Shown: piece by piece, positions 1 through 6,846 of the stretch | How the letters are laid out: each line of letters begins with the position of its first letter | Numbering within the stretch: the first letter of the stretch is position 1 | Origin: Lachnoclostridium sp. UBA1434 | Lineage (GTDB): Bacteria; Bacillota; Clostridia; Lachnospirales; Lachnospiraceae | Assembly: GCA_002329645.1 (NCBI GenBank) | Contig: DCTS01000111.1 | Coordinates: 19,569-38,578 of the forward strand | Direction: 5' to 3' | Length of the DNA: 19,010 nucleotides | Made by a program: the position numbers and the translations under genes | Notes under the pieces: generated by a model | Seen by the model: the letters and a program-made list of their open reading frames with translations, nothing else | Told to the model about the DNA's origin: nothing | Databases searched by the model: none

Positions 1-2
1 GC

Positions 3-128
3 CTGGTACTAAAAGAAAGGCTGTCGGAAAGATATGGACTTGACAGTCTTACGATGTACCCTGTAGGCTGTGTCATTGGAACTCATGTAGGTCCCGGAGC
101 CTGTATTGTAACATATGTAAAAAAATAA
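3..128 (+). CDS. DegV family protein, C-terminal end (partial)
   Basis: This is the last 41 codons of a gene that enters from the left edge; the frame is open from base 3 to the TAA at 126-128. The translation ends with a segment reading YPVGCVIGTHVGPGACIVTY. The pattern IGTHxGPGA near the extreme C-terminus is characteristic of the DegV family, whose members bind a fatty acid and are known in Firmicutes as fatty-acid-binding (FakB-type) partners of a fatty-acid kinase. The family assignment rests only on this C-terminal motif, because the N-terminal domain lies outside the window. The gene has its own terminator directly downstream and looks unrelated to the sugar locus to its right. Confidence 0.7.
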   Translation: MVLKERLSERYGLDSLTMYPVGCVIGTHVGPGACIVTYVKK

Positions 129-151
129 ATTTCGTAAAATAATGATTGTAC

Positions 152-187
152 AAGGGCCTGCTGCATGACAGCCGCAGGGCCCTTTTT
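152..187 (+). terminator. Rho-independent terminator after the DegV-like gene
   Basis: The G+C-rich arms AAGGGCCTGC (152-161) and GCAGGGCCCTT (174-184) pair, with one bulged G at 177. They are followed by a run of five T residues (183-187). The structure sits 24 bases after the DegV stop codon and should end that transcript. Confidence 0.85.
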
Positions 188-287
188 ATATACATCTTTA
201 GCTGACTATCCTCCTGCCAGTACATGGCTGCCATACCAAATATTACAAAATTGTTATATATATATTACGCAAATATTAAATATATAA

Positions 288-316
288 TTGACAATTTAAC
301 AATTTCGTAATATAAT
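288..316 (+). promoter_or_regulatory. Consensus sigma-A promoter for the peptidoglycan-binding protein gene
   Basis: A perfect -35 box TTGACA (288-293) is separated by exactly 17 bases from a perfect -10 box TATAAT (311-316). It lies in an AT-rich stretch about 60 bases before the coding region. Transcription would start near 323. No operator-like repeat is evident around it, which suggests strong, largely constitutive expression. Confidence 0.85.
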
Positions 317-374
317 GCCTTTAAAGACAACATAATGCAATTGATTACTTGCACAAGACAGGAGGATGAGGCAC

Positions 375-1199
375 TTGAAGACAAAAAGCTTATTTCGGGC
401 TGCAACAGCGTGTTGTATGGCAGCAGTAATTGCATTTACACCGGCGGATGCGCTGGCCGCAACATTATTGAGAAGAGGCTCCAGCGGAACTGAAGTGAAA
501 TCAGTCCAGCTTTCTCTTAAAGAATTAGGCTATTTTACATATCCGAAGGTTACGGGCTATTACGGAAGCATTACCGAAACTGCGGTAAAGAAATTTCAGA
601 GGGACAATAATCTGAAAGCGGACGGAGTTGTGGGAAGTAATACGAGAGCTGCTCTCAAGGCATTAGCTTCCGATGACGAAGATGCAAAGCTTATGATGGA
701 ACCGGCCGACACAAGCAAGATGGGTGATCTGGATTGGTTTTCCGAAGTACAGTACATATTTAAAAGAGGAGATACGGCAAAAATCACAGATGTGGATACG
801 GGACGGAGCTTTATGCTCAAGAGAACCTTTGGAACCAACCATGCCGATGTGGAACCCCTGACCAGGGAGGATGCGGGTATCATAAAGGATATATGGGGAG
901 GCTGGTCCTGGACCCGCAGAGCAGTGATAGTTGAAATAGACGGATATATCATAGCAGGCTCGCTGGCAGCAATGCCGCACGCAGGTGTTGATTCGGCGCC
1001 TGCAGTCAAGTATGTAAGCAACCGCAGCGGAGGATACGGCTGGGGAAAGAATTTGGATGCGGTCAAGGGCAACGGTGTAAACGGAGTGATAGACCTGCAT
1101 TTTAAGAACAGCAGAAATCATAATACCAATAAAGTAAAAAAGGAACATCAGGACATGGTAAAAAAGGCAAACATTTTTATTGAAAATAACTATAAATAA
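375..1199 (+). CDS. Secreted peptidoglycan-binding-domain protein with uncharacterised C-terminal domain
   Basis: This is a predicted exported protein of 274 residues. Residues 1-28 form a signal peptide (Lys near the start, hydrophobic core, ALA before the cleavage site). Residues about 33-98 are a PG_binding_1 repeat domain (LRRGSSGTEVKSVQ, then TGYYGSITETAVKKFQ and DGVVGSNT), which should bind the cell wall. Residues about 120-265 form a second domain with conserved-looking polar residues: NHAD (H156, D158), MPH (H202), DLHF (D240, H242) and H249. I recognise this domain as recurrent behind PG-binding domains in Clostridia but know no established function; a metal-dependent wall enzyme is a guess. 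Start choice: an ATG at 366 directly abuts the GGAGG at 361-365, leaving no spacer, whereas the in-frame TTG at 375 has a 9-base spacer and gives a cleaner signal peptide. It is monocistronic, driven by the promoter at 288-316. Confidence 0.8.
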   Translation: MKTKSLFRAATACCMAAVIAFTPADALAATLLRRGSSGTEVKSVQLSLKELGYFTYPKVTGYYGSITETAVKKFQRDNNLKADGVVGSNTRAALKALASDDEDAKLMMEPADTSKMGDLDWFSEVQYIFKRGDTAKITDVDTGRSFMLKRTFGTNHADVEPLTREDAGIIKDIWGGWSWTRRAVIVEIDGYIIAGSLAAMPHAGVDSAPAVKYVSNRSGGYGWGKNLDAVKGNGVNGVIDLHFKNSRNHNTNKVKKEHQDMVKKANIFIENNYK

Positions 1200-1248
1200 A
1201 GACAGGAAGGATAAAGACAGGAAGGATAAAGACAGGAAGGATAAAGAC
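1196..1248. repeat. 15-bp tandem repeat, about 3.5 copies, starting in the stop codon
   Basis: The unit ATAAAGACAGGAAGG repeats without a mismatch at 1196-1210, 1211-1225 and 1226-1240, with a partial copy (ATAAAGAC) at 1241-1248. The first copy includes the TAA stop at 1197-1199, so the array begins exactly at the gene end. Each unit contains a GGAAGG purine stretch and an in-frame TAA. The unit length is a multiple of three, so gain or loss of copies would not affect the gene. The remainder of the gap to 1350 is AT-rich and I see no further element there. Confidence 0.95.
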
Positions 1249-1350
1249 GGTCTGATGGTAATAGCAATAAATTATAACCGCATTGATAGTAATAGAAATA
1301 AAATAAAACCATAATGATAATTATTGTAATATAATAAAATTGCACTACTG

Positions 1351-1408
1351 ATAATAATAAAGCCGCACCGTTGCTGCCTGTAAGCTTTGAGGTATTATGG
1401 TGCGGCTT
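1351..1408 (-). terminator. Terminator for the AraC-family regulator gene (minus strand)
   Basis: The perfect 10-bp arms AAGCCGCACC (1360-1369) and GGTGCGGCTT (1399-1408) enclose a 29-base loop. Read on the minus strand, the hairpin starts three bases after the regulator's stop codon and is followed by TATTATTAT (1359-1351), a T-rich tail. On the plus strand the hairpin is followed by AAATCA, so it is not a good terminator for the upstream gene. The long loop makes it weaker than a classical terminator. Confidence 0.7.
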
Positions 1409-1411
1409 AAA

Positions 1412-2290
1412 TCATTCATGCATAGCTCTGTTTCGTCTTCTGTACAGGTTCTTGAACTCTGTCGGAGTACATTCCTTAAAGCTCTTGAATACCCGGTTAA
1501 AGGTGGAGATACTTGAGAACCCGGATCTCATTGCTATTTCCGTAATGGAAAGGTTCGGATTTAATAGCAGCTTTTCAGCTTCCTTGACACGTCTCTGATT
1601 CAGGTAATCATAATAGGACATATCCGTAAATTGCTTAAACAGCCTGGAAAAGTGAAATTTGCTGAAACCGGCTACACCTGCAATTGTATCAAGTGAAATA
1701 TCTTCCATATAATTATTATTTATATATTCAAATATCAGGTTAAACTTTTCTATATACTCCTTCTGCTTATTAAGCTTCAGATCGGGGAAGTAGTTTACCG
1801 TATTCATGTATTTGCGGCCCAGAAGCACGAACATCTGAAGTATCAGGGCATAAATTGCCGCTTCCTTTAAACTGTTATTTCCCGTATATTCCTGTGTTAT
1901 GTTATCGAACAACTGCTTCATCTGGGGGTATATATCGGGGGCGGAGATCTCGTTTATAAGTCTTGCCTGACTTAAAACAGTTATAGCATTTGAGAAGCCC
2001 CTCAGATTACTTATCAGTGAAAAATCAAAAAGCAGTATTCGTCTGATGCCGTCCTTAGGTGCAATCAACTCATGGAGCTCACCGGGAGGAATAAATAAAA
2101 TATCGCCTTCCTTAAGCCGGTAGGTGGTTTTACCGATTATTATCGTATAGATATTTATAATCGGCATGATAATCTCCACTGCCGTATGCCAATGTGTTGA
2201 ATAATTATCCGTCTCACGGTTAATGTGAAGCAATATCGATGAATTATTCTGGTAATCAACCTTCTCATAAATACCATCCATTATCCTCAT
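1412..2290 (-). CDS. AraC family transcriptional regulator with cupin sensor domain
   Basis: This is a cytoplasmic DNA-binding regulator of 292 residues, the usual size for the family. The N-terminal part (about 15-95) looks like a cupin sugar-sensing domain, with the HWHTAVEI metal/ligand-pocket motif (H33, H35, E39) and IPPGELHEL. The C-terminal 100 residues carry the two helix-turn-helix motifs of the AraC/XylS DNA-binding domain: IAGVAGFSKFHFSRLFKQ (about 203-220) and ITEIAMRSGFSSISTFNRVF (about 249-268). The start ATG at 2290 follows AAGGGGTGATC on the minus strand, a close match to the anti-Shine-Dalgarno complement at good spacing. The gene is divergent from the transport and xylanase genes, which it presumably activates in response to a sugar. 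The inverted repeat at 2362-2401 is a candidate binding site. I found no convincing promoter for the regulator itself. Confidence 0.93.
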   Translation of the reverse strand: MRIMDGIYEKVDYQNNSSILLHINRETDNYSTHWHTAVEIIMPIINIYTIIIGKTTYRLKEGDILFIPPGELHELIAPKDGIRRILLFDFSLISNLRGFSNAITVLSQARLINEISAPDIYPQMKQLFDNITQEYTGNNSLKEAAIYALILQMFVLLGRKYMNTVNYFPDLKLNKQKEYIEKFNLIFEYINNNYMEDISLDTIAGVAGFSKFHFSRLFKQFTDMSYYDYLNQRRVKEAEKLLLNPNLSITEIAMRSGFSSISTFNRVFKSFKECTPTEFKNLYRRRNRAMHE

Positions 2291-2361
2291 AAGAGATCAC
2301 CCCTTCTATTACAGATAATCTTAATATGGACATATCAGATTAACCGTCAGGCATGAGAACC

Positions 2362-2401
2362 TATGCAAGATTATTCCTATATATGGTTTACATCTTGCAT
2401 A
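2362..2401. promoter_or_regulatory. Candidate operator: 10-bp inverted repeat overlapping the main promoter
   Basis: The perfect arms TATGCAAGAT (2362-2371) and ATCTTGCATA (2392-2401) are separated by 20 bases. The right arm begins at the last base of the -35 box (2387-2392) and runs into the -35/-10 spacer. The left arm lies upstream of the -35 box, centred near -56 relative to the likely transcription start. It sits between the divergent regulator and the transport genes, where an AraC-type site would be expected. Assignment to this regulator is inference. Confidence 0.5.
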
Positions 2402-2415
2402 TTTTATACTATAAT
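2387..2415 (+). promoter_or_regulatory. Candidate main promoter of the transport gene run
   Basis: TTTACA (2387-2392, five of six consensus -35 bases) is followed after 17 bases by a perfect -10 box TATAAT (2410-2415). Transcription would start near 2422, giving a leader of about 490 bases before the first gene at 2913. A weaker alternative inside the leader is TTGCTG (2604-2609) with TATAAT (2625-2630), but its 15-base spacing is short. Confidence 0.6.
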
Positions 2416-2827
2416 AATAAATATCATTGCTTAATAATGTACAGTGTGCACAAAAAGTCGAATTAATTTGTTATTTTTAATCAGGGGGGATGGATAAGTA
2501 AATATTGCTATTTTAATACTGACATAAAAATCACTAAATAAAGCATTCTTAAATATATATATTAAAGCATTTGTTTCATATTAAATCCTTTCTTATGGTA
2601 ATATTGCTGAAGTTTATTTTAATATATAATAGAAATTTTGTAAACATTATTCGTAAAAGGGTGAATATTAATACTAAAAATTCCAGTCGTAATGTCAGAA
2701 TCGCAAAAGATGATATTAATACAGCAAAATATGATAAGATAAAAAGCAAAAAATGAGATAAACTATAAACACGGGTCTGTATTAGTGGAAGTAATCCGCA
2801 ATTGTATAAATACACGTAAATAAATAT
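2416..2827 (+). other. Long AT-rich leader without a recognisable gene
   Basis: This is the 5' part of the predicted leader between the promoter and the hairpin before the first transport gene. It is very AT-rich, apart from a run of six G residues (2484-2489) that directly abuts an ATG opening a three-codon frame. A 61-codon frame at 2571-2756 begins with TTG, lacks a ribosome binding site and reads as AT-rich low-complexity sequence, so it is not called. I recognise no riboswitch class and no catabolite-response (cre) palindrome. Confidence 0.5.
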
Positions 2828-2877
2828 GCAAAACTTGTATCGCAGGCAAAGCTTGTTAAAAGGCAAACAAGTTTTGC
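2828..2877 (+). promoter_or_regulatory. Two alternative hairpins just upstream of the first ribosome binding site
   Basis: The 3' arm ACAAGTTTTGC (2867-2877) is perfectly complementary over 11 bp to GCAAAACTTGT (2828-2838). It can instead pair with the near-duplicate GCAAAGCTTGTT (2846-2857), forming 12 pairs including one G-U with an 8-base loop (2858-2865). The two pairings exclude each other. The structure ends 18 bases before the ribosome binding site AGAAGGAAGG (2896-2905) and is not followed by a T-run, so it is not a standard terminator. It could tune translation or mRNA stability, or be a pair of direct-repeat protein sites 18 bp apart. Confidence 0.55.
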
Positions 2878-2912
2878 GGGTAAATTTATGAATAAAGAAG
2901 GAAGGTTCCGAT

Positions 2913-5831
2913 ATGTTGGCGACGTCGATTTTTAAAAAGAAAAGCTTTTACATAATCCTGGTTCTTGTACTGGCTATAGTCGGTTATTCAATATACGTTA
3001 AGATTATGAACGAGCGGTATGAAGCACAGAAGGAAGCCGAGCAGGGGGACGAAGCTGTAGAAGTTGAGATACTCGGCAGAGAGGATACATATGATATATA
3101 CCTTGAAAACCATTCTGATTCCGACAGGCCTGACAACACTGTTAGTGTGGAGCTGTCCGGTTATACTTCCTCCGACAATGCCGAATTTACAAGCGAATAT
3201 GAAGGTAAAAACAATGTATTGATTACCCGGGAGGACGGTTATGTAGAGTATAATGTGGATATACCGGCTGCCGGCCTTTATAATATGTTCATAGAGTATT
3301 ATCCGATAGCTTCCAGGGGAATCGATATAGAAAGGGCTCTTTATATTAACGGAGAGATACCCTTTGCCGGAGCCGATTCTCTTGTATTTACCAGAGTCTG
3401 GACCGATGACGGGGAGAAGAGGATGGATAACAGGGGCAATGAAATCCGTCCGTCCCAGATTGAAAAACCCCGATGGGAGAATACATACTTCAAGGATTAT
3501 GTGGGCTATTTTACTGAGCCGTACCTTTTCTATTTTGAAGAAGGGGAGAATACCATAAGGCTTGAGTCCACAAGTGAGCCGATGGCAATCAGCAGCCTGG
3601 TCATCGGACAGCAGAAGGAATATGCAAGCTATGATGAATATATATCCCGGATAGACTTAAGCAGGTTTAGGAACAGTGATTTGGATTTCAGTCTTAAGAT
3701 ACAGGGTGAGGATGCTAAGTACAGATCGTCGCCTACTCTTTATGCTAATTTTGACAGGGCATCCTCCAATACGGAGCCTTACAGTGCAGCCAAAATCAAG
3801 CTGAACAATATCGGAGGCCTTTCATGGAGCATACCGGGTCAGTGGATAGAATGGATAATTGAAGTCCCCGAAGACGGGCTTTACAATATTTCCTTCAAGG
3901 CAAGGCAGAATTATAACCGCGGCATAGTATCCATCCGTAAGGTAATGATAGACGGTATAACGCCTTTTAAGGAAATGGCTGAGCTTAACTTTAAGTATAA
4001 TACCGGCTGGCAGCTTACCTCCCTTGCCGGTGAAGACGGGACTCCGTTTGCCATACCGTTAACAAAAGGAGAGCATGTAATACGTCTTGAGGTAACTCTC
4101 GGAGATCTCGGAGATATTTTGAATGAGGTTGAAGCCAGTGTTAACAGACTGAATGAGATATATCGTAAGATTTTAGTGCTTACAGGTACAAAGCCGGATG
4201 AATACAGGGATTACAGAATAGACAAGGTTTATCCCGGTGTTATTACGGCTATGGAGAGGGAGACAAAGCAGCTTGACAATATAGTAGACCGGCTTGTTGA
4301 GTTTACAGGTCAGAAGGGTTCGGAAACCGCAACAATTGACAATATGTCCGAACAGCTTAAAAGATTCCTTAAGAACCCTGATATCATACCAAGATCCATG
4401 GAGAACTTCAGGCAAAATATCAGTTCATTGGGAACAGCCATTAATAACTTGAGCAGTTCACCCCTTGACGTGGATTTCGTATATGTTTGCGCAGACAGGG
4501 AAGAGCTTCCGGATGTGAAGGAAACCTTTTTCGGTAAAGTAGCTCACGAGCTCAGATCCTTTACGGCATCCTTCTTTGAGGATTATTCAACTATAGGAAG
4601 CTATTACGAAGGCGAAGTCGTGGAAGTCTGGCTGCTTTCCGGAAGGGATCAGTCGGCAATATTAAAGGATATGATTGACGAGATATTTACTCCTCAGACG
4701 GGAATTAGCGTGAATGTCAAGCTGGTTGATGCGGCAACCCTGCTGCCGGCAGTAGTTGCGGGTACAGGCCCGGATGTTGCCCTAACGGTCAACGGCGGTA
4801 TTCCTGTGGAGTATGCCCTTAGGGGTGCTACGGTTGATCTTACCCAGTTCCCTGACTTTGAAGAGGTAAAATCCGAGTACTTTGACAGCTCCTTCGTGCC
4901 ATATGAATTTGAAGGCGGGGTTTACGGAATTCCTGAAACACAAAACTTCAATGTCCTGTTCTATCGCAAGGATATTTTGGAGGAGATAGGCGGGTTTATT
5001 CCTACTACATGGGATGAAGTCATAGAACTTTTGCCTATCCTCCAGAAGGAAAACATGCAGTTTGCTCTTCCTTCCACGGAGAGAGAAATAAACGGCATCA
5101 AGAACCCGGACTATTCGGCCATGATGGCATTCATGTACCAGAATGGGGCATCCATATACAGTGATGATTTAAAAACAACGATGCTGGACTCTGAAAAATC
5201 CGTAGAAGCCTTTGAGAATTATACAATGATGTACACTCATTACGGACTTCCGATGAAGTTTGACTTTGTCAACCGCTTCCGTTCCGGCGAAATGCCGATT
5301 GGCACGGCCGATTATAATACCTTCAATACCTTAAGCGTGTTTGCTCCCGAAATCAGAGGCCTGTGGGATTTCACACTGGTCCCGGGAACAGTTAAGGAAG
5401 ACGGTACGGTGGACCATTCGGTATCCGCATGGGGCGAAGCCTCTGTAATGCTTTGCAATGCGGATGATTATAAGGCCTCATGGGAATTCTTAAAGTGGTG
5501 GGCAAGCTCGGAGGTAAAAGCCCGTTTTGGCCGTGAGCTTGAAAGTATAATGGGAGCTTCAGCAAGGTATGCAACAGCCAATGTAGAGGCCTTCAGGCAG
5601 CTTGCCTGGAGCAGCAAGCAGGCTGAGGTTATAGAGGAGCAGTGGAGATGGGTTGTTGGTACTCCTCAGGCAGCAGGAGGATATTCAACCTCGAGGCATA
5701 TGATTAATGCCTTCAGAAAGGTTACCAATATCGGTCAAAAGGAAGACCCGAGAGAAACATTGCTGGATTATACAAGGACTATTAATGAAGAAATTAAGTT
5801 CAAGCGTAAGGAATTGCGGTTGGATGATTAA
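2913..5831 (+). CDS. Membrane-anchored ABC solute-binding protein with two N-terminal carbohydrate-binding-like modules
   Basis: This protein has 972 residues, about twice the usual size of a family 1 extracellular solute-binding protein. Residues 11-29 are a single hydrophobic segment with no lipobox cysteine, so the protein is probably held by an uncleaved N-terminal anchor. Residues about 75-235 and 255-395 are two related beta-sandwich-like modules resembling carbohydrate-binding modules. They share the core pattern (D/E)(I/V)PxxGLYN, RGI, and a later PF followed by an xxGExxIRLE ending. Residues about 396-520 are a helical, coiled-coil-like spacer. Residues about 566-935 form the binding-protein fold, with motifs such as GTGPDVALT, GVYGIPE and FYRKDILEEIG. 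It should capture an oligosaccharide outside the membrane and pass it to the next two permeases. Start ATG 2913 has AAGGAAGG seven bases upstream. The ligand is not evident from sequence; the GH10/GH3 context suggests xylo-oligosaccharides. Confidence 0.85.
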   Translation: MLATSIFKKKSFYIILVLVLAIVGYSIYVKIMNERYEAQKEAEQGDEAVEVEILGREDTYDIYLENHSDSDRPDNTVSVELSGYTSSDNAEFTSEYEGKNNVLITREDGYVEYNVDIPAAGLYNMFIEYYPIASRGIDIERALYINGEIPFAGADSLVFTRVWTDDGEKRMDNRGNEIRPSQIEKPRWENTYFKDYVGYFTEPYLFYFEEGENTIRLESTSEPMAISSLVIGQQKEYASYDEYISRIDLSRFRNSDLDFSLKIQGEDAKYRSSPTLYANFDRASSNTEPYSAAKIKLNNIGGLSWSIPGQWIEWIIEVPEDGLYNISFKARQNYNRGIVSIRKVMIDGITPFKEMAELNFKYNTGWQLTSLAGEDGTPFAIPLTKGEHVIRLEVTLGDLGDILNEVEASVNRLNEIYRKILVLTGTKPDEYRDYRIDKVYPGVITAMERETKQLDNIVDRLVEFTGQKGSETATIDNMSEQLKRFLKNPDIIPRSMENFRQNISSLGTAINNLSSSPLDVDFVYVCADREELPDVKETFFGKVAHELRSFTASFFEDYSTIGSYYEGEVVEVWLLSGRDQSAILKDMIDEIFTPQTGISVNVKLVDAATLLPAVVAGTGPDVALTVNGGIPVEYALRGATVDLTQFPDFEEVKSEYFDSSFVPYEFEGGVYGIPETQNFNVLFYRKDILEEIGGFIPTTWDEVIELLPILQKENMQFALPSTEREINGIKNPDYSAMMAFMYQNGASIYSDDLKTTMLDSEKSVEAFENYTMMYTHYGLPMKFDFVNRFRSGEMPIGTADYNTFNTLSVFAPEIRGLWDFTLVPGTVKEDGTVDHSVSAWGEASVMLCNADDYKASWEFLKWWASSEVKARFGRELESIMGASARYATANVEAFRQLAWSSKQAEVIEEQWRWVVGTPQAAGGYSTSRHMINAFRKVTNIGQKEDPRETLLDYTRTINEEIKFKRKELRLDD

Positions 5832-5862
5832 CCATAATGCTTTGAGGAGGAGATGAAGGTTT

Positions 5863-6801
5863 ATGAGTTCTGGATTTGATAAATGGAAGGATAGAAAAAA
5901 GAAAGAAGCCGCATATACCCTGAAAAGCATATGGAAGAGCAGAGTCCAGTATGCATTTCTGGCGCCTTATGCCATATTATTCATAGTATTTTTTGTATCC
6001 CCGGTGGTGATATCTATATTTTACAGCTTTACATATTATAATGTACTGAATCCGCCCCAGTTCATATGGCTTCAGAATTATATAAACCTTATTTTGGCGG
6101 ATGACGTATTTTTGATATCCGCACAGAACACCTTCCTGTTGGCGGTAATTACAGGGCCGGTCGGATACATGATGGCCTTCCTGTTTGCATGGCTTATCCA
6201 TGAGCTGCCCAGGTATTTAAGGTCTGTATTTGTGCTGGTATTTTATGCACCGTCCATTGCTCAGAACGTATTCATGATATTCGGAACGCTGTTCAGCAGC
6301 GATGCATACGGATGGGCCAATGCAACCCTGATAGACTGGGGGCTTATGCATCAGCCGATATTGTGGCTTACGGATCCGAGATACATGATGACTGTTATTA
6401 TAATAGTCGTATTATGGATGAGTTTGGGCAACGGATTTTTGTCCTTTATCGCAGGACTTCAGACAATAAGCCCGGACCAGTATGAAGCCGGATATGTTGA
6501 CGGGATAAAGAACCGCTGGCAGGAGTTATGGTATATTACACTCCCTAATATGAAACCAATGCTTTTATTCGGCGCTGTAATGCAGATCACCCAATCCTTC
6601 AATGTGGGTGATGTATCCAATGCATTATGCGGCATGCCCAGTACCGATTATAAAGCCAGCACGGTAGTAACACACCTCATTGACTACGGTTCAATAAGGT
6701 ATGACATGGGGTATGCTTCCGCAATAGCAACCTTATTATTCCTGGTAATGATACTTTCCAAACGCGGGGTAAGCGCTATGCTGAGTAAGGTAGGAACCTG
6801 A
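5863..6801 (+). CDS. ABC sugar importer permease (MalF/UgpA type)
   Basis: This 312-residue integral membrane protein is of the family 1 carbohydrate-uptake transporter type. The first membrane segment is near residues 27-52 (YAFLAPYAILFIVFFVSPVV) and several others follow. The cytoplasmic EAA loop that docks with the ATPase is E208-A209-G210 within EAGYVDGIKNRWQELWYITLP; glycine replaces the last alanine of EAA. It begins 31 bases after the solute-binding protein gene, behind GAGGAGG (5844-5850) at a slightly long spacing, with a second AAGG nearer the start. It should pair with the next permease and take cargo from the 972-residue binding protein. Confidence 0.92.
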   Translation: MSSGFDKWKDRKKKEAAYTLKSIWKSRVQYAFLAPYAILFIVFFVSPVVISIFYSFTYYNVLNPPQFIWLQNYINLILADDVFLISAQNTFLLAVITGPVGYMMAFLFAWLIHELPRYLRSVFVLVFYAPSIAQNVFMIFGTLFSSDAYGWANATLIDWGLMHQPILWLTDPRYMMTVIIIVVLWMSLGNGFLSFIAGLQTISPDQYEAGYVDGIKNRWQELWYITLPNMKPMLLFGAVMQITQSFNVGDVSNALCGMPSTDYKASTVVTHLIDYGSIRYDMGYASAIATLLFLVMILSKRGVSAMLSKVGT

Positions 6802-6846
6802 TTAAGCCTGCAGATAAAAGTATATGTAAGGGAGAATGGATATCAT

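Noticed and set aside
1196..1248. CRISPR-like repeats
   Set aside because: The 15-bp units are contiguous with no spacers, so this is a simple tandem repeat.
1371..1598. Plus-strand reading frame opposite the AraC gene
   Set aside because: It lies antisense to the well-supported helix-turn-helix coding region and the terminator, and has no family resemblance or ribosome binding site.
2290..2460. Minus-strand promoter for the AraC gene
   Set aside because: Only weak combinations (for example TTAATC, 17 bases, GATTAT) could be found, not enough to call.
2484..2501. Run of six G followed by ATG and a three-codon frame (M-D-K-stop), possible leader peptide
   Set aside because: The ATG touches the G-run, so there is no spacer for ribosome binding, and three codons carry no regulatory signal I can identify.
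2571..2756. Small plus-strand reading frame of 61 codons in the leader
   Set aside because: It begins with TTG, has no ribosome binding site, consists of AT-rich low-complexity codons, and resembles no family I know.
2291..2912. Catabolite-response (cre) palindrome or known riboswitch in the regulatory gap
   Set aside because: Reading through the gap I found no match to the TGxxAxCGxTxxCA pattern and no recognisable riboswitch core.
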